From Lachnospiraceae bacterium (GTDB lineage Bacteria > Bacillota > Clostridia > Lachnospirales > Lachnospiraceae), in NCBI GenBank assembly GCA_015057455.1, contig SVEH01000002.1, positions 62,001 through 126,000 of the forward strand: a DNA stretch of 64,000 nt, in the 5' to 3' direction. This document shows, in pieces, positions 1 through 8,290 of this stretch. The notes under the pieces were generated by a model that saw only the letters and a program-made list of their open reading frames with translations, made no database searches and was not told the DNA's origin. How positions within the stretch are numbered: the first letter of the stretch is position 1; every line of letters begins with the position of its first letter. The position numbers were made by a program, and so were the translations under genes.

Positions 1-463
1 TAATGAATTAACATCAATATTTGGTGGTCCTGATAAACCTGTAATAGGAGTATTGTTTGATCTTTCAATGGATGTTGATGGAATGATGTTATTTGTATTA
101 GATATTAAATCAGCAAAATCACTAGCAAATCTATTGTTAATGGGAATGTCTGAAGGAGAAGATTTGACAGAAATGGATATGTCAACACTTAGAGAGGTTG
201 GAAACATTATATCAGGTGCATATGTATATTCATTATCAGAAATGACAAATATGACTATTTGGACATCTGTTCCATATTTAGCAAAGGATATGGCAGGAGC
301 GGTACTAAGTGTGCCAGCTATTGAAATAGCAAAAACTTCGGATGAAGCACTTATTATAGAAACAGTGTTTAAGGATGGAGATAATGATATTGGAGGATAT
401 TTTATTTTAATACCAGAACAAAAATCTTTCGATGAAATAATGAAAAAATTAGGTGTTAAATAA
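1..463 (+). CDS. cheC: CheC-like CheY-P phosphatase (5' end outside window)
   Basis: The reading frame is open from the first bases, so the start lies upstream of the window. The visible part contains S-x3-E-x2-N-x22-P (S in MSTLREVGN, then N to P in WTSVP with exactly 22 residues between), which is the phosphatase signature of the CheC/CheX/FliY family. CheC removes phosphate from CheY-P and in Firmicutes pairs with CheD during adaptation. Only one copy of the motif is seen here; CheC normally has two, the other probably being upstream. cheD follows 20 bases downstream, which supports the call. Confidence 0.88.
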   Translation, partial: NELTSIFGGPDKPVIGVLFDLSMDVDGMMLFVLDIKSAKSLANLLLMGMSEGEDLTEMDMSTLREVGNIISGAYVYSLSEMTNMTIWTSVPYLAKDMAGAVLSVPAIEIAKTSDEALIIETVFKDGDNDIGGYFILIPEQKSFDEIMKKLGVK

Positions 464-483
464 TTCACAGGAAGGACATACAT

Positions 484-990
484 ATGGAGAAATGTGATGT
501 AATTATAGGTATTGCTCAGTTACATGTATCAAGAGCTCCAGGTAGAATTGTGACGATAGGTTTAGGTTCATGTGTAGGTGTAACCTTATATGACCCAATA
601 AATCACATAGGTGGTATGGTGCATATAATGTTATCTGATAGTAAAAAATTTGCTATAAATAGGATGGGCGGAGAAATCCTAAATAAAGGCAAATATGCAG
701 ATACAGGAATCGAGGAATTATTGACACAAATGATAGCAATAGGAGCGGATAGAAGAAATATTGTTGCTAAAATTGCTGGTGGAGCACAGATGTTTGAAAT
801 AAAAGAAGGCAATGATATATTGTCTATAGGTGAAAAAAATATTGAGGCCTCAAAAAATGTATTAGAAAATTTAGGCATATGTGTTGTTGCAGAAGATACA
901 GGTATGGATTATGGTCGAACAATAGAACTTAATTTAGATAATGGTGACCTATTAGTAAGAACTGTTACACAAAAAGAAAAATATATTTAA
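484..990 (+). CDS. cheD: CheD, chemoreceptor glutamine deamidase
   Basis: A 168-residue protein with the CheD core: Thr24, then GLGSCVGV with candidate catalytic Cys30, and His47 in VHIMLS. This order and spacing match the Cys-His-Thr deamidase triad of the family. CheD deamidates glutamines on chemoreceptors and binds CheC, whose phosphatase activity it stimulates. It directly follows cheC in the same operon. An AGGAAG ribosome site precedes the ATG. Confidence 0.93.
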   Translation: MEKCDVIIGIAQLHVSRAPGRIVTIGLGSCVGVTLYDPINHIGGMVHIMLSDSKKFAINRMGGEILNKGKYADTGIEELLTQMIAIGADRRNIVAKIAGGAQMFEIKEGNDILSIGEKNIEASKNVLENLGICVVAEDTGMDYGRTIELNLDNGDLLVRTVTQKEKYI

Positions 991-1020
991 TAATTTTTTA
1001 GTGATGGGAGAAGATAGGTT

Positions 1021-1302
1021 ATGCAGTATATTCCTTTAACAATGGTGCTTATAGCTGCATTAATTACAATAGTGATAGGATTAGTTAAAAAATTTGAAAT
1101 AATTTTTTGCTTGAAAATTTTGTCAATTGTGATTATACTTTTCTATATTATAGGAAATATTGTAAAAAATATTTTGATTGCCATTATGAAGATGAATGAT
1201 GAGCAAGATGAAGAGAATAAGGAAGATGAACAGGCAGAGGATGGACGTGCTGATGAACCAAATGACACATCAGAGAAATCAGGGGATGATTTTGAAGAAT
1301 AA
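1021..1302 (+). CDS. small membrane protein with acidic tail, motility operon
   Basis: I do not recognise a family. The 93-residue product has two hydrophobic segments (about residues 5-22 and 28-56) and then a very acidic C-terminal tail rich in D and E (about 58-93). It sits between cheD and the sigmaD gene with short gaps (30 and 23 bases), so it is almost certainly co-transcribed with motility genes. It may be a membrane-bound accessory factor, but the sequence gives no specific role. Confidence 0.7.
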   Translation: MQYIPLTMVLIAALITIVIGLVKKFEIIFCLKILSIVIILFYIIGNIVKNILIAIMKMNDEQDEENKEDEQAEDGRADEPNDTSEKSGDDFEE

Positions 1303-1325
1303 CGAAACTCTAGGAGGGCACGCAA

Positions 1326-2093
1326 ATGACTGAAGAAGAAAGAAGAGATTTATGGGAAAAGTATGCCACGGATAAATCTCCTGATATTAGAGAAAAACTT
1401 ATTATAGAATATGCGGGTCTAGTAAAAATTGTTGCTGGAAGACTTAGTATGTATCTTGGATATAATGTAGAGTATGACGATTTAGTAGGCTATGGAACAT
1501 TTGGACTCATAGATGCAATAGACAAATTTAATCTATGCAGAGGAGTTAAGTTTGAAACATATGCTAGCCTTAGAATTCGTGGTGCTATACTTGACCAGAT
1601 AAGAAAAATGGACTGGATTCCTAGAACACTTAGACAGAAACAGAAGAAACTAGATACAGCAATGAAGAAAATAGAGGCTGAAAAGGGACGTGCTGCTACA
1701 GATGAAGAAGTGGCTAAAGAACTTAATCTTTCAATGAATGAATTAGAGACTCTTTATGGACAAACAAAGATAACTAATCTAATATCTCTTGAAGAGTATC
1801 TAGAACAAGGTAGTGAGGTTAAGCTTGATGTAGCAAAACAGTCTAATTTTGGTCATCCAGAGAGAGCAATAATGAAAAGTGAAGCTAAGGAATTATTAAT
1901 TAAATCTTTAGCAGTACTTACAGAGAAAGAGAAGAAAGTAATAATATTTTATTATTATGAGGAACTGACTTTGAAGGAAATAAGCCACATTTTAGAAGTT
2001 AGTGAATCAAGAATTTCACAACTACATACAAGAGCATTACAGAAAATGAAAAATAATTTAGGAGAATATAGTGATATTCTTAATATTATTTAG
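1326..2093 (+). CDS. sigD: RNA polymerase sigma factor FliA/SigD
   Basis: A 255-residue sigma-70 family protein. Region 2 is seen at about residues 20-90 (YDDLVGYGTFGLIDAIDKF, FETYASLRIRGAILDQIRK), region 3 follows (GRAATDEEVAKELNLS) and region 4 is C-terminal (LTLKEISHILEVSESRISQL). The SLRIRGAILDxxR wording and the short length are typical of the motility factor FliA/SigD. It reads late flagellar, chemoreceptor and chemotaxis promoters. Two sites resembling its TAAA-N14-16-CGATAA target occur in this window, before the chemoreceptor gene (59312) and the diguanylate cyclase gene (18217). Confidence 0.93.
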   Translation: MTEEERRDLWEKYATDKSPDIREKLIIEYAGLVKIVAGRLSMYLGYNVEYDDLVGYGTFGLIDAIDKFNLCRGVKFETYASLRIRGAILDQIRKMDWIPRTLRQKQKKLDTAMKKIEAEKGRAATDEEVAKELNLSMNELETLYGQTKITNLISLEEYLEQGSEVKLDVAKQSNFGHPERAIMKSEAKELLIKSLAVLTEKEKKVIIFYYYEELTLKEISHILEVSESRISQLHTRALQKMKNNLGEYSDILNII

Positions 2094-2158
2094 CATTGTA
2101 TATTTTTTGAAGCTATTTAGAGAAACATATATACAGATTAATATTTAGGGGTGGAAGA

Positions 2159-3802
2159 ATGGCTAATTTATATACGGATTTTGATTTATTTATTACTTTT
2201 GACGGAATATATTTGAGGCTTAGTTGTACAGATAGAGAGATGTGTACAATGGAGAGAATAGATACGTATTTGACGTCTTCTGGTATAAGAGTTTATGAAA
2301 AAATTGCTTTACAGGATAAGTTGAATGCTTTTGAGCCAGCTACCATAAAGATATGTAATGCAGTAGTGGATGTTGTACATGAACATATACATGTGACATT
2401 ATCAGATGATGAGATGGTTGCATGGATGGAGTTTATGCCACCATCTAGTAATGGTAGAGCGATTACAGTAGAAGACGTCAAGAAACAATTGACAGATGCT
2501 GGTGTAGTTGGTGGTATCAAATATAGTGAACTCGAAAGTATAGTTGAGAATAGAAGTTACTTTACAAAATATGAAATAGCGGTAGGTATGCCGCCAATTG
2601 AAGGTACACCTGCGTTTGTTGAGTATAAGTTTGACACATCACCTATTTCTGAGAGAAAACCTAAGGAGAATGCTGACGGAAGTGTTGATTATTATAACAT
2701 GGATATAATCAATCCTGTTGGTAAAGGTGATTTGATAGCGACAGTAGAGCCAGCTATACCAGGTGTAGATGGTGCAACTGTTACAGGAAAGGTTGTACCG
2801 CCAGAAGCTAATCTTAATGAAGATTTAATTGTATATGCAGGGCGTAATGTACAACTATCAGATGATAAGAAACAAGCTTATGCAGATACAGATGGTCAGG
2901 CTCTTATACGTGAAGGTAGAGTAATAGTTGAAGATGTTTACTTTGTTAGAGGTGACGTAGATGCTAAGAGCGGTAACATTGCATTTAATGGTAATGTTAT
3001 GATAGCTGGTAGTGTAAGAGCAGGTTTTAAGGTAGAAGCAACTGGAGATGTACAGATTGATGGTACAGTAGAAGGTGCATTTATACATGCAGGAAAAAGT
3101 GTATTAATTAAAGGTGGTATACAAGGTATGGGCAAGGCCTATATCTATGCAGGAGAAGATATAAGAAGTAAGTTTATAGAGAATGCAGAAGTTGTTTGCT
3201 GTGGAGACGCAGAGACAGGTGCTATGCTATATTGTAATCTGTTAGCAGGCGGAAGAGTTGTGCTAAAAGACAGAAAAGGTATGGTGATAGGAGGAGAAAT
3301 AACTGCAGGACGTGAGATAATTTGTAAAGGTGTAGGTTCAGAAATGGGATCTATGACAATATTACAGGTTGGAAAAAACGGAACATTAAATAGTGATGTT
3401 AAACATTTAACAGAAGAAATCACAATGCTAGAAAAGAAGAGAGTAAACGTTCTTAAGGTTATAAAATTCTATAAAGGAAAACTTGCTGCAGGAGAGAAAT
3501 TAAGCAAAGAAGAATCATATAAACTTAAAGAAATGGTAAGCGAACAAGGGCGTATGACCAAGAAGATTGATCGTATGAACGAGAAAATGGCGCTTATTAA
3601 TATAATATTAGATCAAGAAGAAGATCCTAAGAAAGATAGAATTATAGTTTCTAATGAATTAGGTATGAACGTTAAGTTAGCAGTTAATGGAGCAAACCAT
3701 ATAACTAGAAAAGAATATGAATCCATAAGAGCAATCAAGTATAAAGGTGATATAAGAATTGCTTATTATTCATTAGAATTTGAAGAGGAAGAAGAAGATT
3801 AG
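2159..3802 (+). CDS. FapA-family (DUF342) flagellar assembly protein A
   Basis: A 547-residue protein with an N-terminal mixed domain and a central run of glycine-rich beta-helix-like repeats (about residues 245-400, e.g. GNIAFNGNVMIAGSVRAG). A charged coiled coil follows (about 420-490) and a small C-terminal beta region. This is the layout of FapA/DUF342 proteins, which are common next to flagellar and chemotaxis genes. The family has been linked to cell-envelope or flagellar assembly, but its exact activity is unsettled. The ATG follows GGGGTGGAAG. Confidence 0.85.
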   Translation: MANLYTDFDLFITFDGIYLRLSCTDREMCTMERIDTYLTSSGIRVYEKIALQDKLNAFEPATIKICNAVVDVVHEHIHVTLSDDEMVAWMEFMPPSSNGRAITVEDVKKQLTDAGVVGGIKYSELESIVENRSYFTKYEIAVGMPPIEGTPAFVEYKFDTSPISERKPKENADGSVDYYNMDIINPVGKGDLIATVEPAIPGVDGATVTGKVVPPEANLNEDLIVYAGRNVQLSDDKKQAYADTDGQALIREGRVIVEDVYFVRGDVDAKSGNIAFNGNVMIAGSVRAGFKVEATGDVQIDGTVEGAFIHAGKSVLIKGGIQGMGKAYIYAGEDIRSKFIENAEVVCCGDAETGAMLYCNLLAGGRVVLKDRKGMVIGGEITAGREIICKGVGSEMGSMTILQVGKNGTLNSDVKHLTEEITMLEKKRVNVLKVIKFYKGKLAAGEKLSKEESYKLKEMVSEQGRMTKKIDRMNEKMALINIILDQEEDPKKDRIIVSNELGMNVKLAVNGANHITRKEYESIRAIKYKGDIRIAYYSLEFEEEEED

Positions 3803-3828
3803 TAATAAGTAAAACAGGAGGAATAATT

Positions 3829-4638
3829 ATGGACATTAAATACGTACTAATATTATTGAATGTAGCATTAATGTTCATAATTATGATTATCCTCTATGCT
3901 AGAGAGAAATCAAAGACAAAGAAACTAAGAGCAGAATTTGAAGGATTAAAAGTTTCCTTAGAGAAGACAAAAGAAGATTCAGATATAGAGAATAAGATAA
4001 GAGAATTAAAAGACAAGGCGGATTCAATAATTAATGATACACATGAAACAGTTTCAAGTGATTTTAATTCACTATCTAATAAGAAGATAATAGAGTTTGA
4101 AGAATACGCTAATCAATTATTTGAGAAGATTAATGTTAATCATAAAGAAGTAGTGTTTTTATATGATATGCTTAATGACAAAGCAGAAAGCATAAAAGAT
4201 TTATATAATAAGGTACAAGAGAAAGAAAAGTCAGTTGCTAAGTTAATTAGCAAGGCAGAGAATTTGATCACAAAGGATTCGTCCGTTGATGATATAGAAG
4301 TAGTTGAAGAAGAATTTAAAGAAGTATTGGAATTTTGTAATAAGGTTAGTGCTGATGAACAATTACTTAATAATCATAAAGTAATTGATGATAACTTACC
4401 TTATAATCATAGTGTAAGTTATGATTATAATAATCAGACTAACAGTGACATTGTAGAAGAGCAACATAATATACAAAGTCCAATAGAGCAAAGTTCTGAT
4501 TATCAAGTACAGAATGAGAGAATAATTAAATTATACTCAATGGGATATTCTACAAAGGATATTTCCAAGAAGCTCGGTATAGGTACAGGAGAAGTTGCAT
4601 TAGTTAATAACCTATATAAAAATAGAGTTATTGTTTAA
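3829..4638 (+). CDS. membrane-anchored coiled-coil protein with C-terminal HTH (DUF6115-like)
   Basis: The 269-residue protein begins with one transmembrane helix (about residues 4-22). It continues with long charged coiled coils (about 28-165) and a polar low-complexity linker, and ends in a helix-turn-helix-like stretch (IIKLYSMGYSTKDISKKLGI, about 236-255). Clostridial proteins of this build sit behind fapA and I believe are named DUF6115. Membrane anchor plus small HTH suggests a structural or sensory role rather than a classical regulator; that is inference. Confidence 0.65.
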   Translation: MDIKYVLILLNVALMFIIMIILYAREKSKTKKLRAEFEGLKVSLEKTKEDSDIENKIRELKDKADSIINDTHETVSSDFNSLSNKKIIEFEEYANQLFEKINVNHKEVVFLYDMLNDKAESIKDLYNKVQEKEKSVAKLISKAENLITKDSSVDDIEVVEEEFKEVLEFCNKVSADEQLLNNHKVIDDNLPYNHSVSYDYNNQTNSDIVEEQHNIQSPIEQSSDYQVQNERIIKLYSMGYSTKDISKKLGIGTGEVALVNNLYKNRVIV

Positions 4639-4706
4639 GGCATAATCCTATTAATACGGCTTGAAGAACATGACAATATAAGATTTGAAAGTATAGGAGA
4701 AGTAAT

Positions 4707-5414
4707 ATGAGATTTAAGTTTAATATGTCTAAACAGTATAATTTAATAAGGGATTTGTATGAAGAGGAAGATTTTAAAGACAGAAGTGAATTGCTAGAAT
4801 ATTTAAACTATTTAATGGATACTAATAACAGATATGTGTGTGTTAACTCACGTTCAAGAAATGGTAAAACAGCCATGGCAAGCTTAGTTACATCATTTTA
4901 TTCAAAGGATATTGACAGTAGAGAAATATTTGATGAATTATACATACGTGATACAGAAAGCTACAGAAGACACATTAATAATCATAATGTAATTCATTTA
5001 AACTGCAAATTACCTAAATGGAAATGCAGAAATTATGAAGTTTATATCTGTAATTTAGAAGAAACACTATTAAATGAACTAGACAAACAGTTCCCTAATA
5101 TAGGTGTTAATATTAATTATTCTTTATGGCAAAACTTCAACAGAGTTTATAAGAAAACTGGCAAGAAGTTTATGTTTGTATTTGACGATTGGGATTTCAT
5201 AATGAACTCAAATCGTGTTACAGATGAAGAAAAAGATGAATATTTAAGTTTCTTAGCGGAATTATTTACTGACGCAGAATATGTTGAAATGGCATATTTA
5301 ACAGGTAGAGATTCTATAAGCAGATTTACTAATAATAGATATCTTGATATGTTTACAGAATTTGAATTAAGCTATGAGGACTCCAATGATCGTGAATTGG
5401 TAAGCTCATATTAA
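4707..5414 (+). CDS. solo AAA-ATPase-like protein (likely shortened)
   Basis: A 235-residue protein resembling only the N-terminal ATPase half of the AAA-ATPase-like family. Full-length members of that family run to about 500-600 residues and carry a PD-(D/E)XK nuclease-like half. A degenerate P-loop SRSRNGKTAMA lies near residues 48-58 and a Walker B-like FMFVFDDWD near 155. The ORF stops just before a strong terminator, so the usual second half is missing. It may be a decayed copy or a free-standing ATPase domain. Confidence 0.55.
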   Translation: MRFKFNMSKQYNLIRDLYEEEDFKDRSELLEYLNYLMDTNNRYVCVNSRSRNGKTAMASLVTSFYSKDIDSREIFDELYIRDTESYRRHINNHNVIHLNCKLPKWKCRNYEVYICNLEETLLNELDKQFPNIGVNINYSLWQNFNRVYKKTGKKFMFVFDDWDFIMNSNRVTDEEKDEYLSFLAELFTDAEYVEMAYLTGRDSISRFTNNRYLDMFTEFELSYEDSNDRELVSSY

Positions 5415-5433
5415 TTTTGGTTAGACTTTTATT

Positions 5434-5472
5434 AAATCCCTCAGGGGAGATTTCTCTCCCCTGAGGGATTTT
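5434..5472 (+). terminator. strong hairpin terminator
   Basis: Near-perfect stem with arms AAATCCCTCAGGGGAGA and its complement around a tiny loop, just after the AAA-ATPase-like gene. It has AT-rich outer pairs on both sides, so it could work in both directions. Confidence 0.85.
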
Positions 5473-5498
5473 GGGATTATTAGGAATGAGGTGTAATA

Positions 5499-5723
5499 GT
5501 GAAGTCTAAGAGGAAGAAAATTATGGTACCGATTATTGTCACGGTATTAATGATTTTGTACTATATTTTTTATTTTGGTTTACTGATTTCTTTATTAGAT
5601 GGTATAGCAAAATATTTCTTTGGGATTTTTCCAGTTGTTTTTTCTGGAATTATGATCAAGGTTTGTATAGAAAGAATTAATGAAATTAAGGAAGGTGAAG
5701 AAGATGATATTAGTAAATACTGA
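5499..5723 (+). CDS. small two-helix membrane protein
   Basis: A 74-residue product starting at GTG after a GAGGTG ribosome site. It has a basic N-terminus, two hydrophobic segments (about residues 9-32 and 40-56) and a short acidic tail. No family recognised. Its 3' end overlaps the next gene by 20 bases, so the two are probably translationally coupled and may act together. Confidence 0.6.
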   Translation: MKSKRKKIMVPIIVTVLMILYYIFYFGLLISLLDGIAKYFFGIFPVVFSGIMIKVCIERINEIKEGEEDDISKY

Positions 5724-6015
5724 TTATATTAGCGGCAAGGAGATAGAGACTTTGTCTCTAGTAAAGGGGAGTACTATTCAATCTAAGCATGTTGGAAAGG
5801 ATATTGCTTCAAGTTTTAAAACTTTGGTGGGAGGAGAATTGAAAGCATACAATGAAATGATGAATGATGCAAGAGCTTTAGCTACTAAAAGAATGGTTGC
5901 AGAGGCTGAAGCATTGGGGGCAGACGCTATTATTAATATTAGATATGCATCATCTGCTGTTATGCAAGGTGCAGCTGAGGTTATTGTATATGGTACAGCG
6001 GTTAAGTTTGTATAA
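5704..6015 (+). CDS. UPF0145/YbjQ-family protein
   Basis: A 103-residue protein. I chose the ATG at 5704 rather than 5680 because GGAAGGTGAAG lies just before it and the conserved family start MILVNTDYISGKEI begins there. Conserved parts include GGELKAYNEMM, LGADAIINIRY and the C-terminal VYGTAVKF. The family forms small oligomeric rings; its function is unknown, though some members are tied to metal or stress responses. Confidence 0.85.
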   Translation: MILVNTDYISGKEIETLSLVKGSTIQSKHVGKDIASSFKTLVGGELKAYNEMMNDARALATKRMVAEAEALGADAIINIRYASSAVMQGAAEVIVYGTAVKFV

Positions 6016-6023
6016 AAAATAAC

Positions 6024-6052
6024 TTGCATAACCTTTATAAATATGTTAGAAT
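6024..6052 (+). promoter_or_regulatory. sigmaA promoter for rpsB
   Basis: TTGCAT (6024-6029), 17 bases, TAGAAT (6047-6052). A leader of roughly 100 bases would separate it from the rpsB start. Confidence 0.7.
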
Positions 6053-6088
6053 AGGCTTTGCGTAAAAAATATGCACGTAATTGGATGG

Positions 6089-6115
6089 CTAGATTGGTGC
6101 CGAAAGGTCATCTAG
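6089..6115 (+). promoter_or_regulatory. stem-loop in the rpsB leader
   Basis: CTAGAT (6089-6094) pairs with ATCTAG (6110-6115). The inner part can pair CC with GG across a GAAA tetraloop. Its place between promoter and ribosome site fits an autoregulatory ribosomal-protein leader, but I cannot assign it to a named family. Confidence 0.4.
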
Positions 6116-6157
6116 AAGTTGAAGATTACGGAAGAAATAACCAAATGGAGGTATATT

Positions 6158-6877
6158 ATGAGTGTTATATCAATGAAACAATTATTAGAAGCTGGTGTTC
6201 ATTTTGGACATCAAACAAGAAGATGGAATCCTAAGATGGCTGAGTACATCTACACAGAGAGAAACGGAATCTATATCATAGATTTACAAAAATCTGTTGG
6301 TAAAGTAGATGAAGCTTATAATGCAATCAAAGATATCGCAGCTGAAGGTGGAAACATCTTATTCGTAGGTACTAAGAAACAAGCTCAAGATGCTATTAAG
6401 AGTGAAGCTGAGAGATGTGGAATGTACTATGTTAATGAAAGATGGCTTGGAGGTATGTTAACTAACTTCAAGACTATCCAAAGTAGAATAGCTAGATTAA
6501 AAGACATCGAAAGAATGTCAGAAGACGGAACATTTGATGTTCTTCCTAAGAAAGAAGTAGTTGCTCTTAAGAAGGAACAAGAGAAATTAGAGAAGAACCT
6601 TGGCGGAATTAAAGATATGAAGAAGATTCCAGATGCTATATTTGTAGTAGATCCTAAGAAGGAAAGAATCTGTATTCAAGAAGCACACGTACTTGGTATT
6701 CCACTAATCGGTATCGCTGATACTAACTGTGATCCAGAAGAATTAGATTTCGTAATTCCTGGTAACGATGATGCAATCAGAGCTGTTAAATTAGTAGTAG
6801 CTAAGATGGCTGACGCTGTAATCGAAGCTAACCAAGGAACAGTTATGAATGATACAGAGGAAGTTGAAGAAGCTTAA
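6158..6877 (+). CDS. rpsB: 30S ribosomal protein S2
   Basis: A 239-residue S2 protein, opening [20 protein letters not shown] and containing the conserved [14 protein letters not shown] and the [15 protein letters not shown] segment near the C-terminus. The ATG at 6158 follows GGAGG at 6147-6151; an upstream in-frame start would add 13 unconserved residues. S2 sits on the back of the 30S subunit. It is followed by tsf, the classic bacterial pairing. Codon use is more GC-ending than its neighbours, as expected for high expression. Confidence 0.97.
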   Translation: MSVISMKQLLEAGVHFGHQTRRWNPKMAEYIYTERNGIYIIDLQKSVGKVDEAYNAIKDIAAEGGNILFVGTKKQAQDAIKSEAERCGMYYVNERWLGGMLTNFKTIQSRIARLKDIERMSEDGTFDVLPKKEVVALKKEQEKLEKNLGGIKDMKKIPDAIFVVDPKKERICIQEAHVLGIPLIGIADTNCDPEELDFVIPGNDDAIRAVKLVVAKMADAVIEANQGTVMNDTEEVEEA

Positions 6878-6901
6878 TTTGTGTTAATGATATGATTTTG
6901 A

Positions 6902-6934
6902 TGCTTCAGCTTAAGAATTGCTTGAGCTGAAGCA
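6902..6934 (+). terminator. rpsB-tsf intergenic hairpin (partial terminator)
   Basis: Arms TGCTTCAGCTTAAG and CTTGAGCTGAAGCA pair over 14 positions with one G-U, followed by a weak CACATTTT tail. It may reduce but not stop readthrough into tsf. Confidence 0.6.
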
Positions 6935-7089
6935 CATTTTAAATAATGGTCAATATGACTTGCTTTTGATGAAGATAGTTATTTATAGATTTTTAAGTTA
7001 TTTAGTTTAAAGTTATTTATAGATAGAGAAAATATTCATTTAAGGGTAAGTTTTGAAATAGGAATAAAATTTCATTGGAGGTAATTAAG

Positions 7090-8019
7090 ATGGCAATAAC
7101 AGCATCAATGGTAAAAGAATTAAGAGAAATGACAGGTGCAGGTATGATGGATTGTAAAAAAGCATTAACTGCAACTGATGGAGATATGGATAAAGCAGTT
7201 GAGTTCTTAAGAGAAAAAGGACTTGCAGCTGCAGAGAAAAAAGCAGGAAGAATCGCTGCTGAAGGTATCGTAGCTACATGTGTTAGCGAAGATAACAAAG
7301 TTGCTTCTATAGTAGAAGTTAACTCAGAGACTGACTTCGTTGCTAAGAATGATACATTTAAAGAGTATGTTGCTAAGGTTGCTGCACAAGCAGCTAAGAC
7401 TACTGCAACTGATATAGATGCATTCTTAGAAGAAGCTTGGGCTGAAGATACAACTAAGACTGTAAAAGAAGAATTAGCTTCTCAAATCGCAGTTATCGGT
7501 GAGAATATGAACATAAGAAGATTTGACAAGGTTGTTACTGACGGTGTTGTTGAATCATATATCCACGCTGGTGGAAAGATTGGTGTATTAGTTGAGGCTA
7601 ATACAGATAATGCAAGTGATGCAGTAAAAGAGTGTTTAAAGAATGTAGCTATGCAAGTAGCAGCTTTATCACCAAAATACTTAAGCAGAGCAGATGTAGA
7701 TCAAGATTACTTAGCTCATGAGACTGAGATCTTAACTACACAAGCTAAGAACGAGAAACCAGACGCGAACGATAAGATTATCGAAGGAATGGTTAAGGGA
7801 AGAATAAACAAAGAATTAAAAGAAATTTGTCTTTTAGATCAAGTTTATGTTAAAGCTGAAGATGGAAAGCAAACAGTAAGTGCTTACGTTGCAGAAGTTG
7901 CTAAAGCTGAGGGAATAACTTTAGAACTTAAATCATTTGTAAGATTTGAAACTGGTGAAGGTCTTGAGAAGAAAGAAGAGAACTTTGCAGAAGAAGTTGC
8001 AAAACAAATGGGAATGTAA
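7090..8019 (+). CDS. tsf: translation elongation factor Ts
   Basis: A 309-residue EF-Ts. The UBA-like N-terminus (MVKELREMTGAGMMDCKKAL) and the TDFVAKN motif that displaces Mg-GDP from EF-Tu are both present (about residues 80-86). The C-terminal dimerisation region is intact. The start at 7090 follows GGAGGT; an upstream TTG would place the ribosome site inside the gene. EF-Ts recycles EF-Tu. Confidence 0.97.
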   Translation: MAITASMVKELREMTGAGMMDCKKALTATDGDMDKAVEFLREKGLAAAEKKAGRIAAEGIVATCVSEDNKVASIVEVNSETDFVAKNDTFKEYVAKVAAQAAKTTATDIDAFLEEAWAEDTTKTVKEELASQIAVIGENMNIRRFDKVVTDGVVESYIHAGGKIGVLVEANTDNASDAVKECLKNVAMQVAALSPKYLSRADVDQDYLAHETEILTTQAKNEKPDANDKIIEGMVKGRINKELKEICLLDQVYVKAEDGKQTVSAYVAEVAKAEGITLELKSFVRFETGEGLEKKEENFAEEVAKQMGM

Positions 8020-8059
8020 TATTGTAAGTAATGGCAATACAATATTGTAAATAATATAT

Positions 8060-8095
8060 CATCCAAGTAACTTACGTAGTTAAGTTATTTGGATG
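8060..8095 (+). other. hairpin after tsf
   Basis: Arms CATCCAAGTAACTTA and its near complement enclose a five-base loop. There is no U-run, so it may protect the 3' end of the mRNA; the terminator proper follows at 8143. Confidence 0.45.
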
Positions 8096-8142
8096 TATAT
8101 AAAATAAATAGGAAAATTTTAAAAATAATCTATATGCATAAT

Positions 8143-8178
8143 ATAAAAAGAGCTCGTTATAAAACGAGCTCTTTTTAT
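8143..8178 (+). terminator. tsf terminator
   Basis: Perfect 16-bp stem (ATAAAAAGAGCTCGTT and complement) with an ATAA loop and a terminal T-run. Confidence 0.9.
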
Positions 8179-8290
8179 ATTGGTAGTATTTTTACACACA
8201 TTTAACATAAATTACCTTGTGATTTTACATAATAGAATTAAGATAGTAACATAAATGATTAATTTTATATTGAATGGAGAGGTAAATAGT

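Noticed and set aside
5680..5703. Earlier start for the UPF0145 gene
   Set aside because: Adds eight basic residues not in the family, and the better ribosome site lies before the ATG at 5704.
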